A DNA stretch of 64,000 nt from Burkholderiales bacterium (GTDB lineage Bacteria > Pseudomonadota > Gammaproteobacteria > Burkholderiales > Casimicrobiaceae). This document shows, piece by piece, positions 8,976 to 17,414 of the stretch (position 1 is the stretch's first letter; the number at the start of each line of letters is the position of its first letter). The stretch spans positions 124,001-188,000 of the forward strand of contig CAJPFI010000009.1 in NCBI GenBank assembly GCA_905339295.1. The letters are read 5' to 3'. The notes under the pieces are model-generated. The model made no database searches. It saw nothing but the letters and a program-made list of their open reading frames with translations, and had not been told where the DNA came from. A program made the position numbers and the translations under genes.

Positions 8976-9902
8976 ATGGCCGCCGATCCCCGCCTTCCCG
9001 CGCGCGTCCGCATCGTCGACGTCGGGCCGCGCGACGGGCTGCAGAACGAAAAGGGCGTCGTCGCGACCGACGTCAAGGTCGCGCTGATCGAGGCGCTCGC
9101 CGAGGCCGGCATCCCGTCGATCGAGGCGACCTCGTTCGTCTCGCCGAAGTGGGTGCCGCAGATGGCCGACGCCGCCGAGGTGATGGCGCGCATCCGCCGC
9201 CGCCCCGGCGTCACGTACGCGGTCCTCGCGCCGAACATGAAGGGCTTCGAGGGCGCGCTCGCCGCGAAGGCCGACGAGGTGGTCGTGTTCGGGGCCGCGA
9301 GCGAGGCGTTCTCGCGCAGGAACATCAATTGCTCGATCGCCGAGTCGATCGAGCGCTTCCGTCCGGTGGTCCGGGCGGCGATCGACGCGGGCATCCGCGT
9401 TCGCGGCGCGATCTCGTGCTCGCTGGGTTGCCCGTACGAGGGCGAGGTCAGGCCCGAGGCGGTCGGCCACGTCGCGAAGCTGATGCGCGACATCGGCGTC
9501 CGGCACGTGGGCGTCGCGGACACGATCGGCGTCGGCACGCCGACGGCGACGAAGCGCGCGATGGAAGCCGCGCTCGGCGTCTATCCGGTGGACGAGGTCA
9601 GCGGCCATTTCCACGATACCTACGGGATGGCGCTCGCGAACGTCTACGCGAGCCTCGAGCTCGGCATCGCCACGTTCGACGCGAGCGTCGCGGGGCTGGG
9701 CGGCTGCCCCTACGCCAGGGGCGCGACCGGCAACGTCGCGACCGAGGACGTCGTCTGGCTGCTGCACGGGCTCGGCATCGAGACCGGCGTCGACCTCGCG
9801 AGGCTTCGCGCTGCGGGACGGATGATCTCGCGGCAACTCGACCGTCCGACGGCATCGCGCGTCGCCAGGGCGCTCGACGCGAAGGAAGCGGTGCCCGCGT
9901 GA
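8976..9902 (+). CDS. hydroxymethylglutaryl-CoA lyase
   Basis: A 308-residue TIM-barrel lyase that cleaves HMG-CoA to acetoacetate and acetyl-CoA, the last step of leucine breakdown. The metal-binding N-terminal motif VDVGPRDGLQNE, the substrate loop EATSFVSPKWVPQMADA, FHDTYGMALANVYASL with the metal-ligand His, and the Cys-bearing SVAGLGGCPYARGATGN loop are all present. This fits LiuE/MvaB. It starts 3 bp after the reductase gene and is the last gene of the operon; a palindrome lies just downstream at 9934-9950. Confidence 0.95.
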   Translation: MAADPRLPARVRIVDVGPRDGLQNEKGVVATDVKVALIEALAEAGIPSIEATSFVSPKWVPQMADAAEVMARIRRRPGVTYAVLAPNMKGFEGALAAKADEVVVFGAASEAFSRRNINCSIAESIERFRPVVRAAIDAGIRVRGAISCSLGCPYEGEVRPEAVGHVAKLMRDIGVRHVGVADTIGVGTPTATKRAMEAALGVYPVDEVSGHFHDTYGMALANVYASLELGIATFDASVAGLGGCPYARGATGNVATEDVVWLLHGLGIETGVDLARLRAAGRMISRQLDRPTASRVARALDAKEAVPA

Positions 9903-9933
9903 GCGTCGCGGGACCGTTCGGGAAGGCCCGCCC

Positions 9934-9990
9934 CTCCCTCGAGGAGGGAGTGCGCGACGCGGCCCCGGCGTCAAGCCCCGGGGGGGGCCG
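9934..9990. repeat. GC-rich palindromic (REP-like) intergenic segment
   Basis: A palindrome with 7-bp arms (9934-9940 CTCCCTC and 9944-9950 GAGGGAG, GAG centre) is followed by a second GGCCCC...GGGGCC dyad ending in a run of G. It lies between HMG-CoA lyase and the DUF1289 gene. There is no U-tract, so it is not a classical terminator. A segment of similar style occurs inside the CaiB/BaiF reading frame near 12220-12290. Confidence 0.45.
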
Positions 9991-9993
9991 CCC

Positions 9994-10203
9994 GTGAGCG
10001 TGGAAGCGAAGCCCGCCGTCGCCTCGCCGTGCATCTCGGTATGCGTGATGGACGCGGCGAGCGGCTACTGCACCGGGTGCCTGCGCACGCTCGACGAGAT
10101 CGCGAGCTGGAGTGTCCTCGACGACGACGCGCGGCGCGCGATCGTCGCGGCGCTGCCCGGGCGCCGCGCGTCGACGCCCACGGGAGAAGCCGGCGCGCAC
10201 TGA
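9994..10203 (+). CDS. DUF1289 domain protein
   Basis: A 69-residue protein with the DUF1289 pattern SPCISVCVMDAASGYCTGC followed by LRTLDEIASW. Four cysteines (C-x3-C-x8-C-x2-C) suggest a small metal or Fe-S site. Such proteins are common in proteobacteria and have no proven function. The GTG start lies at the end of a G-rich palindromic segment. An ORF for a DsbA-type isomerase starts 19 bp downstream. Confidence 0.85.
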   Translation: MSVEAKPAVASPCISVCVMDAASGYCTGCLRTLDEIASWSVLDDDARRAIVAALPGRRASTPTGEAGAH

Positions 10204-10222
10204 CCGCGCACCGCCGTCCGCG

Positions 10223-10909
10223 ATGATCGTCGACTGGTACTTCGATTTCGTCTCGCCGTTCGCCTACCTGCAGAGCGAGCGGCTGGCGAGCCTGCCGCCG
10301 CGCATGTCGGTGCGCTACCGGCCGGTTTTGTTCGCGGGACTCCTGAACGCGCACGGCCAGAAGGGGCCCGCGGAAATCGCGGGCAAGCGCGCCTTCACCT
10401 ACCGCTTCGTCGTATGGCAGGCGCGCAGGCTCGGGATCCCGTTCAAGTTCCCGCACGAGCACCCGTTCAATCCGCTCCCGCTCCTTCGCCTCGCGATCGC
10501 CTGCGACTGCGCGCCCGACGCCGTGCACCGGATCTTCCGCTTCGTGTGGCGCGACGGGCGCCTGCCCGACCTGCCGATCGAATGGGCGGAGCTGACGCAC
10601 GACCTCGCGCTTCCCGACGCCGATGCGCGCATCGCCTCGCCCGAGGTGAAGGAGACGCTCAGGCGCAACACCGACGGGGCGATCGCGCGCGGCGTGTTCG
10701 GCGTGCCGACGCTCGCGGTCGGCGACGAGCTGTTCTGGGGCCTCGACGCGACGGAGATGGCCGCCGAGTACGCGCTCGCCGGCTGCCGCTACGACGATCC
10801 GGAGTTCGCGCGCGTCTCGTCGCTGCCGGTGGGCGCCTCGCGCGAGGGCCCTTCCGCGAAGCGGGACGGCGCGAAGCGCCGCACGAGGATCGTGGGCACC
10901 GCGAGCTGA
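10223..10909 (+). CDS. 2-hydroxychromene-2-carboxylate isomerase (DsbA-like)
   Basis: A 228-residue kappa-GST/HCCA isomerase family protein without a VOC extension. It opens with IVDWYFDFVSPFAYLQSERL, giving the catalytic Ser-Pro, and has RRNTDGAIARGVFGVPTLAVGDELFWG near the end, the same block as the fused copy at 1216. The start is the ATG at 10223, because the family motif begins three residues in; open frame further upstream is not used. The C-terminal 30 or so residues after EYALAGCRYDDPEF are Arg/Lys-rich and coincide with a GC-rich dyad (GCGAAGCGGGACGGCGCGAAGC), perhaps a repeat fragment. Confidence 0.87.
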   Translation: MIVDWYFDFVSPFAYLQSERLASLPPRMSVRYRPVLFAGLLNAHGQKGPAEIAGKRAFTYRFVVWQARRLGIPFKFPHEHPFNPLPLLRLAIACDCAPDAVHRIFRFVWRDGRLPDLPIEWAELTHDLALPDADARIASPEVKETLRRNTDGAIARGVFGVPTLAVGDELFWGLDATEMAAEYALAGCRYDDPEFARVSSLPVGASREGPSAKRDGAKRRTRIVGTAS

Positions 10910-10970
10910 CGTCCCTGCGGGACCGGTTCCGCTCGCGGCGCCGTCGAGGCGCGGGTTCGCGTGGCGGCGT

Positions 10971-12332
10971 TCAGCCGCGCGTGCGGGCGGCGCCGCATGC
11001 CATCAGCGCGTCGATCGCCGCGCCGTCGTAGCCCGCCTCGCGCAGCACCTCGACCGTGTGCTCGCCCTGTGCCGGCGCGGCACGGGCCACGCCGAACCGA
11101 TGCCCGGACAACGCCCATGGCGGCGCGTAGGAGCGCGACCCGTCGGCCGCCGTCACGACCATGCCGCGCGCGGCGAACTGCGGGTCCGACAGCGCTTCGT
11201 CGAGCGTCGCGACCGGTGTCACGCACGCGTCGACGCTCGCGAGCCGCGCCACCCAGTCGGCGAGCGTCCGCGCGCCGAACACGGCGTCGAGCTCCGCGCG
11301 CACGCGCGCGCCGTCGCCGCCGCTCGCGAACTGGCCCGCGACCAGGTCGGGACGATCGAGCGCGGCGCACAGCGCCCGCCAGAACTTGTCCTCGAGGGCG
11401 CCGACGGCGAGCCAGCGCCCGTCCTTCGTCGGGTACACGCCATAGCAGGGCACGCCGCCGGTGAGGAGATCCTCGCCGCGCGGCGCCGTGCGTCCCCGCT
11501 GCTCGAGCGCATGCAGCGCGAAGATGTTGTGCGCGAGCGCGCCGTCGGCCATCGCGACGTCGACGTGGCGCCCGCGGCCGGTCGCGCGTGCGCCGACGAC
11601 GCTCGCGAGGATCGCCACCGCCGCGCCCAGCGCGCCGCCGAGGAGGTCGGCGATCTGCAGGTTGGCGAGCGCCGGCGGGCCGCCGCGCGTCCCGGTCTGG
11701 TCGAGGACCCCGGCATAGCCCAGGTAGTTGATGTCGTGTCCCGCGGCCGGCGCGCGCGGGCCCGACTGCCCGTAGCCGGTGATCGACGCATAGACGATCG
11801 CGGGCCGGACCGCGCGCACCGCCTCGTAGCCGACGCCGAGCGACGCGACGACGCCGGGACGGAAGCTCTCGACGACGATGTCGGCGCCGCGCGCGAGCGC
11901 GAGGAACGCCTCGCGTCCCCGCGCGTCCTTGAGGTCGAGCGCGACCGAGCGCTTGTTGCGGTTGACCATCCGGAAGAACGCGCTCGTGGCGCCGGGCTTC
12001 GCGCCCAGCGCGCGCGCGTAGTCGCCCGCGCCGGTGTCCTCGACCTTGACCACGTCCGCGCCGAGGTCGGCGAGGTGCAGCGTGCAGACCGGCCCGGGCA
12101 GCAGGCGCGAGAGGTCCAGCACGCGAACGCCGGCGAGCGGCGCGTCGGCGTGATCCCCGCGAAGCGCGCCTGGCGCGACGCTGCCCGCGGAGCCCGATGA
12201 CCTCGGGACCGCGGGTGCATGCCTCCCCGCAGCGCGCTTCGCGCGCCTCTCCCCGGGGGGCGAGGCGACCTCGGTGTGGCCCTTCGGTCGCCGTCGGTCA
12301 CCGACGCGTCGCGGCGAACCGGTCGCACTCAT
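10971..12332 (-). CDS. CaiB/BaiF family CoA-transferase with N-terminal extension
   Basis: A class III CoA-transferase of 453 residues as read. The family fold begins only near residue 66 (PLAGVRVLDLSRLLPGPVCTLHLADLGADVVKVE) and continues through ITGYGQSGPRA and GHDINYLGYAG. The catalytic Asp of the family is expected in the IADLLGGALGA region or nearby. The ATG at 12332 overlaps the purK stop (ATGA), so translation coupled to purK is likely. The first 65 residues are Arg/Pro/Gly-rich, encoded by a palindromic GC-rich stretch; I see no other ATG, GTG or TTG before the fold. The CoA donor and acceptor are unknown. Confidence 0.85.
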   Translation of the reverse strand: MSATGSPRRVGDRRRPKGHTEVASPPGERRAKRAAGRHAPAVPRSSGSAGSVAPGALRGDHADAPLAGVRVLDLSRLLPGPVCTLHLADLGADVVKVEDTGAGDYARALGAKPGATSAFFRMVNRNKRSVALDLKDARGREAFLALARGADIVVESFRPGVVASLGVGYEAVRAVRPAIVYASITGYGQSGPRAPAAGHDINYLGYAGVLDQTGTRGGPPALANLQIADLLGGALGAAVAILASVVGARATGRGRHVDVAMADGALAHNIFALHALEQRGRTAPRGEDLLTGGVPCYGVYPTKDGRWLAVGALEDKFWRALCAALDRPDLVAGQFASGGDGARVRAELDAVFGARTLADWVARLASVDACVTPVATLDEALSDPQFAARGMVVTAADGSRSYAPPWALSGHRFGVARAAPAQGEHTVEVLREAGYDGAAIDALMACGAARTRG

Positions 12333-13501
12333 GCGAGCTCGTCGGCGCCGGGGATGCCGAGGTCGCGCTTGACGGCGCGCGCGGCGGCGAGCGCGTCCGC
12401 GAGCGAGGCGCCGAGGCAGGTGACGTGACCCATCTTGCGACCGCGGCGCGCCTCGTGCTTGCCGTACAGGTGCAGCTTCGCCAGCGGGTGCGAGAACACG
12501 CGCGTCCAGTCCGGGTCGCGCGGGGCCTTCGCGTCCGGGCCGTCGAACCAGACGTCGCCCAGCAGGTTCACCATCACGGCCGGCGTGTGCTGCATCGGGT
12601 CGCCCAGCGGCAGGCCGGCCATCACGCGCACCTGCTGCTCGAACTGCGACGTCGCGCAGGCGTCGATCGTGTAGTGGCCGCTGTTGTGCGGCCGCGGCGC
12701 GATTTCGTTGACCAGGAGTTCGCCACCGCGCGCGACGAACATTTCGACGCACAGGACGCCGCGGTACGCGAGCGCGTCCGCGACGCCGACGGCGATCCTG
12801 CGCGCGTCGACGGCGAGCGCCGGATCGACGCGCGCGGGCGCGATCGACACGTCGAGGATGCCGTCGCGATGACGGTTCTCGGCGACCGGCCAGGTGATCG
12901 CGGCACCCGATTCGTCGCGCGCGACGATCACCGACACTTCGCACGCGAGGTCGACGAACCGCTCGAGGACGCAGGGCACGCGGCCCATGCGCTCGAACGC
13001 GGCCGGGACCTCCGCGACCGACGCGACACGCACCTGCCCCTTGCCGTCGTAGCCCAGTCGCGCGCTCTTGACGATGCCGGGGACGAGCGCCGCATCCGCG
13101 TCGGTGGCGTCGTGCTGCGTGCGCAACACCGCGTAGGGCGCGACGGCGAAGCCGTGCCCGGACAGGAACGTCTTCTCGCTGATCCGGTCCTGCGCGATCG
13201 CCACGCTCGCCGCCGCGGGCGTCACGCGCGCCGACTTCGCGAGGAAATCGAGCGCCGCGGCGGGCACGTTCTCGAACTCGGTCGTCGCCGCGGACGCGAG
13301 CGCGGCGAGGCGCGCGAGCCCCGAGGCGTCGAGGTAGTCCGCGTGGATGTGCCGGTCCGCGACGCCGGCGGCGGGGCCGTCCGCGCCCGGGTCGAGCACG
13401 GCGACGCGGTAGCCGAGGCTCTGCGCCGCCATGCAGAACATGCGGCCGAGCTGGCCGCCGCCCAGCAGTCCCAGCCACGACCCGGGAGGAATCGAGTTCA
13501 T
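12329..13501 (-). CDS. purK: N5-carboxyaminoimidazole ribonucleotide synthase
   Basis: A 390-residue ATP-grasp enzyme that carboxylates AIR to N5-CAIR with ATP and bicarbonate in purine synthesis. It starts WLGLLGGGQLGRMFCMAAQSLGY, the PurK nucleotide-binding opening. KSARLGYDGKGQVRV is the ATP-grasp loop, and CVEMFVARGGELLVNEIAPRPHNSGHYTIDAC is the metal/product region. GAAGGCGA precedes the start. It follows purE in the same direction after a 190-bp gap and overlaps the CoA-transferase gene by 4 bp. Confidence 0.96.
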   Translation of the reverse strand: MNSIPPGSWLGLLGGGQLGRMFCMAAQSLGYRVAVLDPGADGPAAGVADRHIHADYLDASGLARLAALASAATTEFENVPAAALDFLAKSARVTPAAASVAIAQDRISEKTFLSGHGFAVAPYAVLRTQHDATDADAALVPGIVKSARLGYDGKGQVRVASVAEVPAAFERMGRVPCVLERFVDLACEVSVIVARDESGAAITWPVAENRHRDGILDVSIAPARVDPALAVDARRIAVGVADALAYRGVLCVEMFVARGGELLVNEIAPRPHNSGHYTIDACATSQFEQQVRVMAGLPLGDPMQHTPAVMVNLLGDVWFDGPDAKAPRDPDWTRVFSHPLAKLHLYGKHEARRGRKMGHVTCLGASLADALAAARAVKRDLGIPGADELA

Positions 13502-13691
13502 TCGCCTTCGATCAACGACTGCGTCGGGCGGCGCCCGCGATTCGTCCTGCCGTCGATCCTCGCCGGGTGACGAACGCGGGTCTACCTGGCAGTCCCGGCC
13601 ACGACGCCGGAGGAATTGCGCTCATTCGCGTCGGCGCACGGAGGTCAACGGGTGGCGGCGGCAACGCCCGGCGACGCCGACCCGCCGGCGA

Positions 13692-14210
13692 TCAGGCCGG
13701 TTTCGGCTCCGGCGGCACGCGCATCGCGCGTGCGGTCGCGGTCTGCTTCGCGCGGAAAGCGGCGAGCTTGCGGGCGAGCGCGGGATCGGTCGTCGCGAGC
13801 ATCGCCACCGCGAACAGCGCGGCGTTCGCCGCGCCGGCCTCGCCGATCGCGAACGTCGCCACCGGGATGCCTTTCGGCATCTGGACGATCGACAGGAGCG
13901 AGTCCTCGCCGCGCAGGTACGTCGACGGAACCGGCACGCCCAGGATCGGGACGGCGGTCTTGGCCGCGAGCATGCCGGGGAGATGGGCCGCGCCGCCCGC
14001 GCCGGCCACGATGCAGCGCAGCCCGCGCGGCGCGGCATCCTCTGCATACTCGAACATGTCGTCGGGCATCCTGTGCGCGGACAGGACGCGCGCTTCGTAG
14101 GGAACGCCGAACGCCTCGAGCTGGGCGGCCGCGTGCTTCAGCGTGTCCCAGTCGCTCTCGCTGCCCATCACCACGCCCACCAGCGGGGCTGGGCTCTTGC
14201 GCTGTGCCAT
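13692..14210 (-). CDS. purE: N5-carboxyaminoimidazole ribonucleotide mutase
   Basis: A 172-residue class I PurE that converts N5-CAIR to CAIR. The signature [14 protein letters not shown] near the N-terminus, [13 protein letters not shown] with the active-site His, and [28 protein letters not shown] are all clear. It is first in the leftward purE-purK-CoA transferase set and is divergent from the lytic transglycosylase at 14375. The 13502-13691 gap to purK shows no gene. Confidence 0.96.
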   Translation of the reverse strand: MAQRKSPAPLVGVVMGSESDWDTLKHAAAQLEAFGVPYEARVLSAHRMPDDMFEYAEDAAPRGLRCIVAGAGGAAHLPGMLAAKTAVPILGVPVPSTYLRGEDSLLSIVQMPKGIPVATFAIGEAGAANAALFAVAMLATTDPALARKLAAFRAKQTATARAMRVPPEPKPA

Positions 14211-14374
14211 CGGGGAACCGCTCCGTTCGTCGATCTTCCGCCCACGGTCAGGCGCGGCATGGAAATTCTAGCAACCGGCGCCTGCGGCGTCGAACCCGGG
14301 CGCCGAACCGCGGTCCCAACCGGGCGGGGTCCGGTTGTGGCGAGGGCTCCGAAAGACGACAATCGGGATTCGTG

Positions 14375-16324
14375 ATGCCTTCCCTCCTCCCGGCGCTGCG
14401 CGCGATCGCGGCAGCGCTGGTCCTGACCCATGCGCTGGCTGCCACGGCGCAGGGCGCCGACGCGGTCGTCGCCGCGGCCAAGGCGGCGTACGAGCAGGGT
14501 GACCGCGCCCGCCTCGAGTCGATCGCACCGCAGGCCAGGGGCCACGTGCTGGAGCCCTACGTCGAGTACTGGCGGCTCAAGCTCGCCATCGACTCGGTGG
14601 CGCCCGGCGAGGTTCGCGCCTTCGTGACCCGTCACGCTTCGACGCCGCTCGCCGCCCGGGCGCGGGCCGACTGGCTCAAGGCGCTGGGCAAGCGGGGCGA
14701 CTGGGACCCGTTCTCGCGCGCCCTCGGCGAAGGCGCCGCCACCGACGACGTCGAGATCGGTTGCTACGCGGGCCAGGCTGCGTGGCAGCGCGATGGCGAC
14801 GCCGCGCTCGCGGCCGTGAAGCCCCTGTGGTTCACCGGGCAGGCGACGCCCGACGCGTGCGAGCCGCTGTTCGCGGCGCTGATCGCACGCGGCGCGATCA
14901 CCGTCGAGGACCGCTGGGCGCGCTACCGGCTCACGCTGGAATCGGGCAACCTGCGGCTCGCGCAGCAGATCGCCGGCGACCTGCCCGCTGCCGACCGGAT
15001 CGACGCGCGCGACTTCCGCCATGTCGACGCGAAGCCGTTGTCGGAGCTCGTGCCGGGGGGGCCCCGCTGGAAGCGCCGCGACGGCCGCGAGCTCGCGCTC
15101 TACGCGCTCGAGCGCGCGGCGCGAAACGATCCGGAAGTCGCACGGGCGGCCTGGCGCAGCGCGCGCGCCCGCCTGCCTCCGGCCGACCAGGCCTGGGGCA
15201 ATGCGCGGCTCGCGTTCCACGCGGCGCGCCAACTCCTGCCGTGGGCCAACGAGGCCTGGCGCGAGCCGTTGCCCGGCGCGATGCCCGCGGACGCGCACGC
15301 ATGGCGCGTGCGCGCGGCGCTGCGCGCCCGGTCATGGCGCGACGTCGAGGCCGCGGTCGACGCGATGCCGGAAGCGATGGCCGGCGACACCGCGTGGCGC
15401 TACTGGCGCGCGCGCGCGCTCGCGGCCACCGGGCGCATGAGCGATGCCCGCCCGATCTTCGCGAAGCTCGCGGGCGAGCTCGACTACCACGGGCTGCTCG
15501 CCGCGGAAGCGATCGGTGTCTGCGTCGATCCGCGCAGCTCGCCGGTCGCGCCCGAGCCGGCATGGCAGGCGGCGTTCGGCGCGCGCGACGACGTCGCGCG
15601 CGCGGTCGCCCTCGCGGCGCTCGACCTGCGCGCCGAGTCGCAGCGCGAATGGGCCGCGATCGTGCGCGGGCTCGACGACGAGGCGCTCAACCAGGCGTCG
15701 ATCTACGCCGCGCGGCACGGGCTGCACGACCGCTCGATCAACACCGCGAGCCTGACGCGCGATCGGAACGACTACGCGCTGCGCTACCCGATGCCGTGGC
15801 GCGCGCAGTTCGCCTCGGCCGCGCGCGACAACGCGGTCGAGGAGGCGCTGCTGCTCGGGATCGCGCGGCAGGAGTCGCGCTTCGTCCCTGAGATCGTGTC
15901 GTCGGCAGGCGCGGTCGGCCTGATGCAGCTCATGCCGGCGACCGCACGCTGGGTCGCGAAGCAGACGGGGCGCGCCGACTACCGGCCCGCGCTGATCCGC
16001 GACCTGGACGTCAACACGCAGTTCGGCGCGTTCTACTTCAAGTACTGGCTCGACCGCCTCGACGGATCGCCGGCGCTCGCCGCTGCCGCCTACAATGCCG
16101 GTCCGGGGCGCGCGCAGGCGTGGCGTCCTCCCGAGCCGCTCGAAGGCGCGATCTGGGTCGAGACGATCCCGTTCAACGAGACCCGCGACTACGTGAAGAA
16201 GGTCCTCGCCAACTCGGTGCACTACGCGCGCGCGCTCGGCGACCCGGCGATCGAGGTCGGCCGGCGGCTGGGCATGGTCGGCCCGCGAATCCCGGCCGCG
16301 ACGCCGGTCGCCGCGAAGGAGTGA
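14375..16324 (+). CDS. slt: soluble lytic murein transglycosylase
   Basis: A 649-residue periplasmic enzyme that cleaves peptidoglycan glycan strands to 1,6-anhydromuropeptides. Residues 1 to about 29 are a signal peptide (LLPALRAIAAALVLTHALAATAQG). A long helical superhelix domain follows, then the C-terminal SLT domain with the catalytic Glu500 in RQESRF, AGAVGLMQLMPATA, and AAYNAGPGRAQAW. Length matches the Slt70 family. ATG 14375 was chosen because it gives the signal peptide; a GTG at 14372 is directly adjacent. The epimerase-like gene follows 5 bp downstream. Confidence 0.93.
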   Translation: MPSLLPALRAIAAALVLTHALAATAQGADAVVAAAKAAYEQGDRARLESIAPQARGHVLEPYVEYWRLKLAIDSVAPGEVRAFVTRHASTPLAARARADWLKALGKRGDWDPFSRALGEGAATDDVEIGCYAGQAAWQRDGDAALAAVKPLWFTGQATPDACEPLFAALIARGAITVEDRWARYRLTLESGNLRLAQQIAGDLPAADRIDARDFRHVDAKPLSELVPGGPRWKRRDGRELALYALERAARNDPEVARAAWRSARARLPPADQAWGNARLAFHAARQLLPWANEAWREPLPGAMPADAHAWRVRAALRARSWRDVEAAVDAMPEAMAGDTAWRYWRARALAATGRMSDARPIFAKLAGELDYHGLLAAEAIGVCVDPRSSPVAPEPAWQAAFGARDDVARAVALAALDLRAESQREWAAIVRGLDDEALNQASIYAARHGLHDRSINTASLTRDRNDYALRYPMPWRAQFASAARDNAVEEALLLGIARQESRFVPEIVSSAGAVGLMQLMPATARWVAKQTGRADYRPALIRDLDVNTQFGAFYFKYWLDRLDGSPALAAAAYNAGPGRAQAWRPPEPLEGAIWVETIPFNETRDYVKKVLANSVHYARALGDPAIEVGRRLGMVGPRIPAATPVAAKE

Positions 16325-16329
16325 CTGCC

Positions 16330-17271
16330 ATGGCCCCACGCAGGATCGTCGTTCTCGGAGGCAGCGGATTCGTCGGCAGCGCGCTCGTCGCGCGGCTGGC
16401 CGCGAACGGCGACGAGCTGGTCGTTCCCGCGCGTCGCCGCGACCGCGCGCGTCACCTGATCCTGTTGCCCACCGTGGACGTGGTCGAGGCCGACATCCAC
16501 GATCCGGCGGCGCTCGCCGGTCTCGTGCGCGGTGCCGCCGCGGTGGTGAACCTCGTCGGCATCCTGAACGAGTCGGGACGCGACACCTTCGCGCATGTGC
16601 ACGCAGGGCTCGCGCGCAACGTCGTCGCGGCGTGCCGCAGCGCCGGCGTGCGTCGGCTCCTGCACATGAGCGCGCTCAACGCGGATCCGTCCGGGCCGTC
16701 GCGCTACCTCGCCTCCAAGGGCGAGGCGGAATCGAGCGTCACCGCATCGGGACTCGCGTGGACGGTGTTCCGGCCGAGCGTGATCTTCGGGCCGGGCGAC
16801 AGCTTTCTCACGCTGTTCGCGCGCCTCGCGCACATGATGCCGGTGATCGCGCTCGCCGCGCCCGATGCGCGCTTCCAGCCGGTGTACGTCGGCGACGTCG
16901 TCGCGGCGTTCGAGCGCGCGCTCGCCACGCCCGCGACCGAAGGCCAGCGCTACGACCTGTGCGGGCCGAAGGTGTACACGCTGCGCGAGCTGGTGCGCTG
17001 GGCGTCCGAGACCTCCGGCGCCGTCCGGCCGATCGTGCCGCTGCGCGGCGGGCTCGCGACGCTGCAGGCGTTCGTGCTCGAGCACCTGCCAGGCAAGCTG
17101 ATGAGTCGCGACAACCTGGCGTCGATGAGCAGGGACAACGTCTGCGGATGCCCGTTCCCGCCGGTGTTCGGCATCGAGCCCGCGGCGCTCGAGGCGGTCG
17201 CGCCGTCCTGGCTCGCCCCCGAGGCGCTTCGCGACAAGTACGACGCCGCCCGCTCCACGACCGGCCGCTGA
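16330..17271 (+). CDS. complex I NDUFA9-like NAD-binding protein (atypical SDR)
   Basis: A 313-residue extended/atypical short-chain dehydrogenase. RIVVLGGSGFVGSALVARL is the NAD(P)-binding Rossmann motif; further blocks are AAVVNLVGILNESGRDTF, LHMSALNADPSGPSRYLASKGEAE and FRPSVIFGPGDSFLTLFARL. These match bacterial proteins named after the mitochondrial complex I subunit NDUFA9. A catalytic YxxxK-type pair appears as YLASK. The family is mostly seen as a single gene in betaproteobacteria, often next to cell-wall or tRNA genes as here; its substrate is unknown. Confidence 0.87.
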   Translation: MAPRRIVVLGGSGFVGSALVARLAANGDELVVPARRRDRARHLILLPTVDVVEADIHDPAALAGLVRGAAAVVNLVGILNESGRDTFAHVHAGLARNVVAACRSAGVRRLLHMSALNADPSGPSRYLASKGEAESSVTASGLAWTVFRPSVIFGPGDSFLTLFARLAHMMPVIALAAPDARFQPVYVGDVVAAFERALATPATEGQRYDLCGPKVYTLRELVRWASETSGAVRPIVPLRGGLATLQAFVLEHLPGKLMSRDNLASMSRDNVCGCPFPPVFGIEPAALEAVAPSWLAPEALRDKYDAARSTTGR

Positions 17272-17414
17272 GGCGGCCGCGCTCACCGTGCCGCGCGCCC
17301 GCGTCGCTTCGCGCAGGATCGTCGAGGACGACCCGCAGGCAGGCGTCGTCGGGACCGCCGGCGCGGACCGCGGCGGTCGCGCGATGCGCCGGCCGATGCG
17401 CTGAGCGCGTCGCG

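Noticed and set aside
17272-17414. Possible small gene between the NDUFA9-like gene and cca
   Set aside because: Short Arg-rich frame without SD; only GC-rich spacer.
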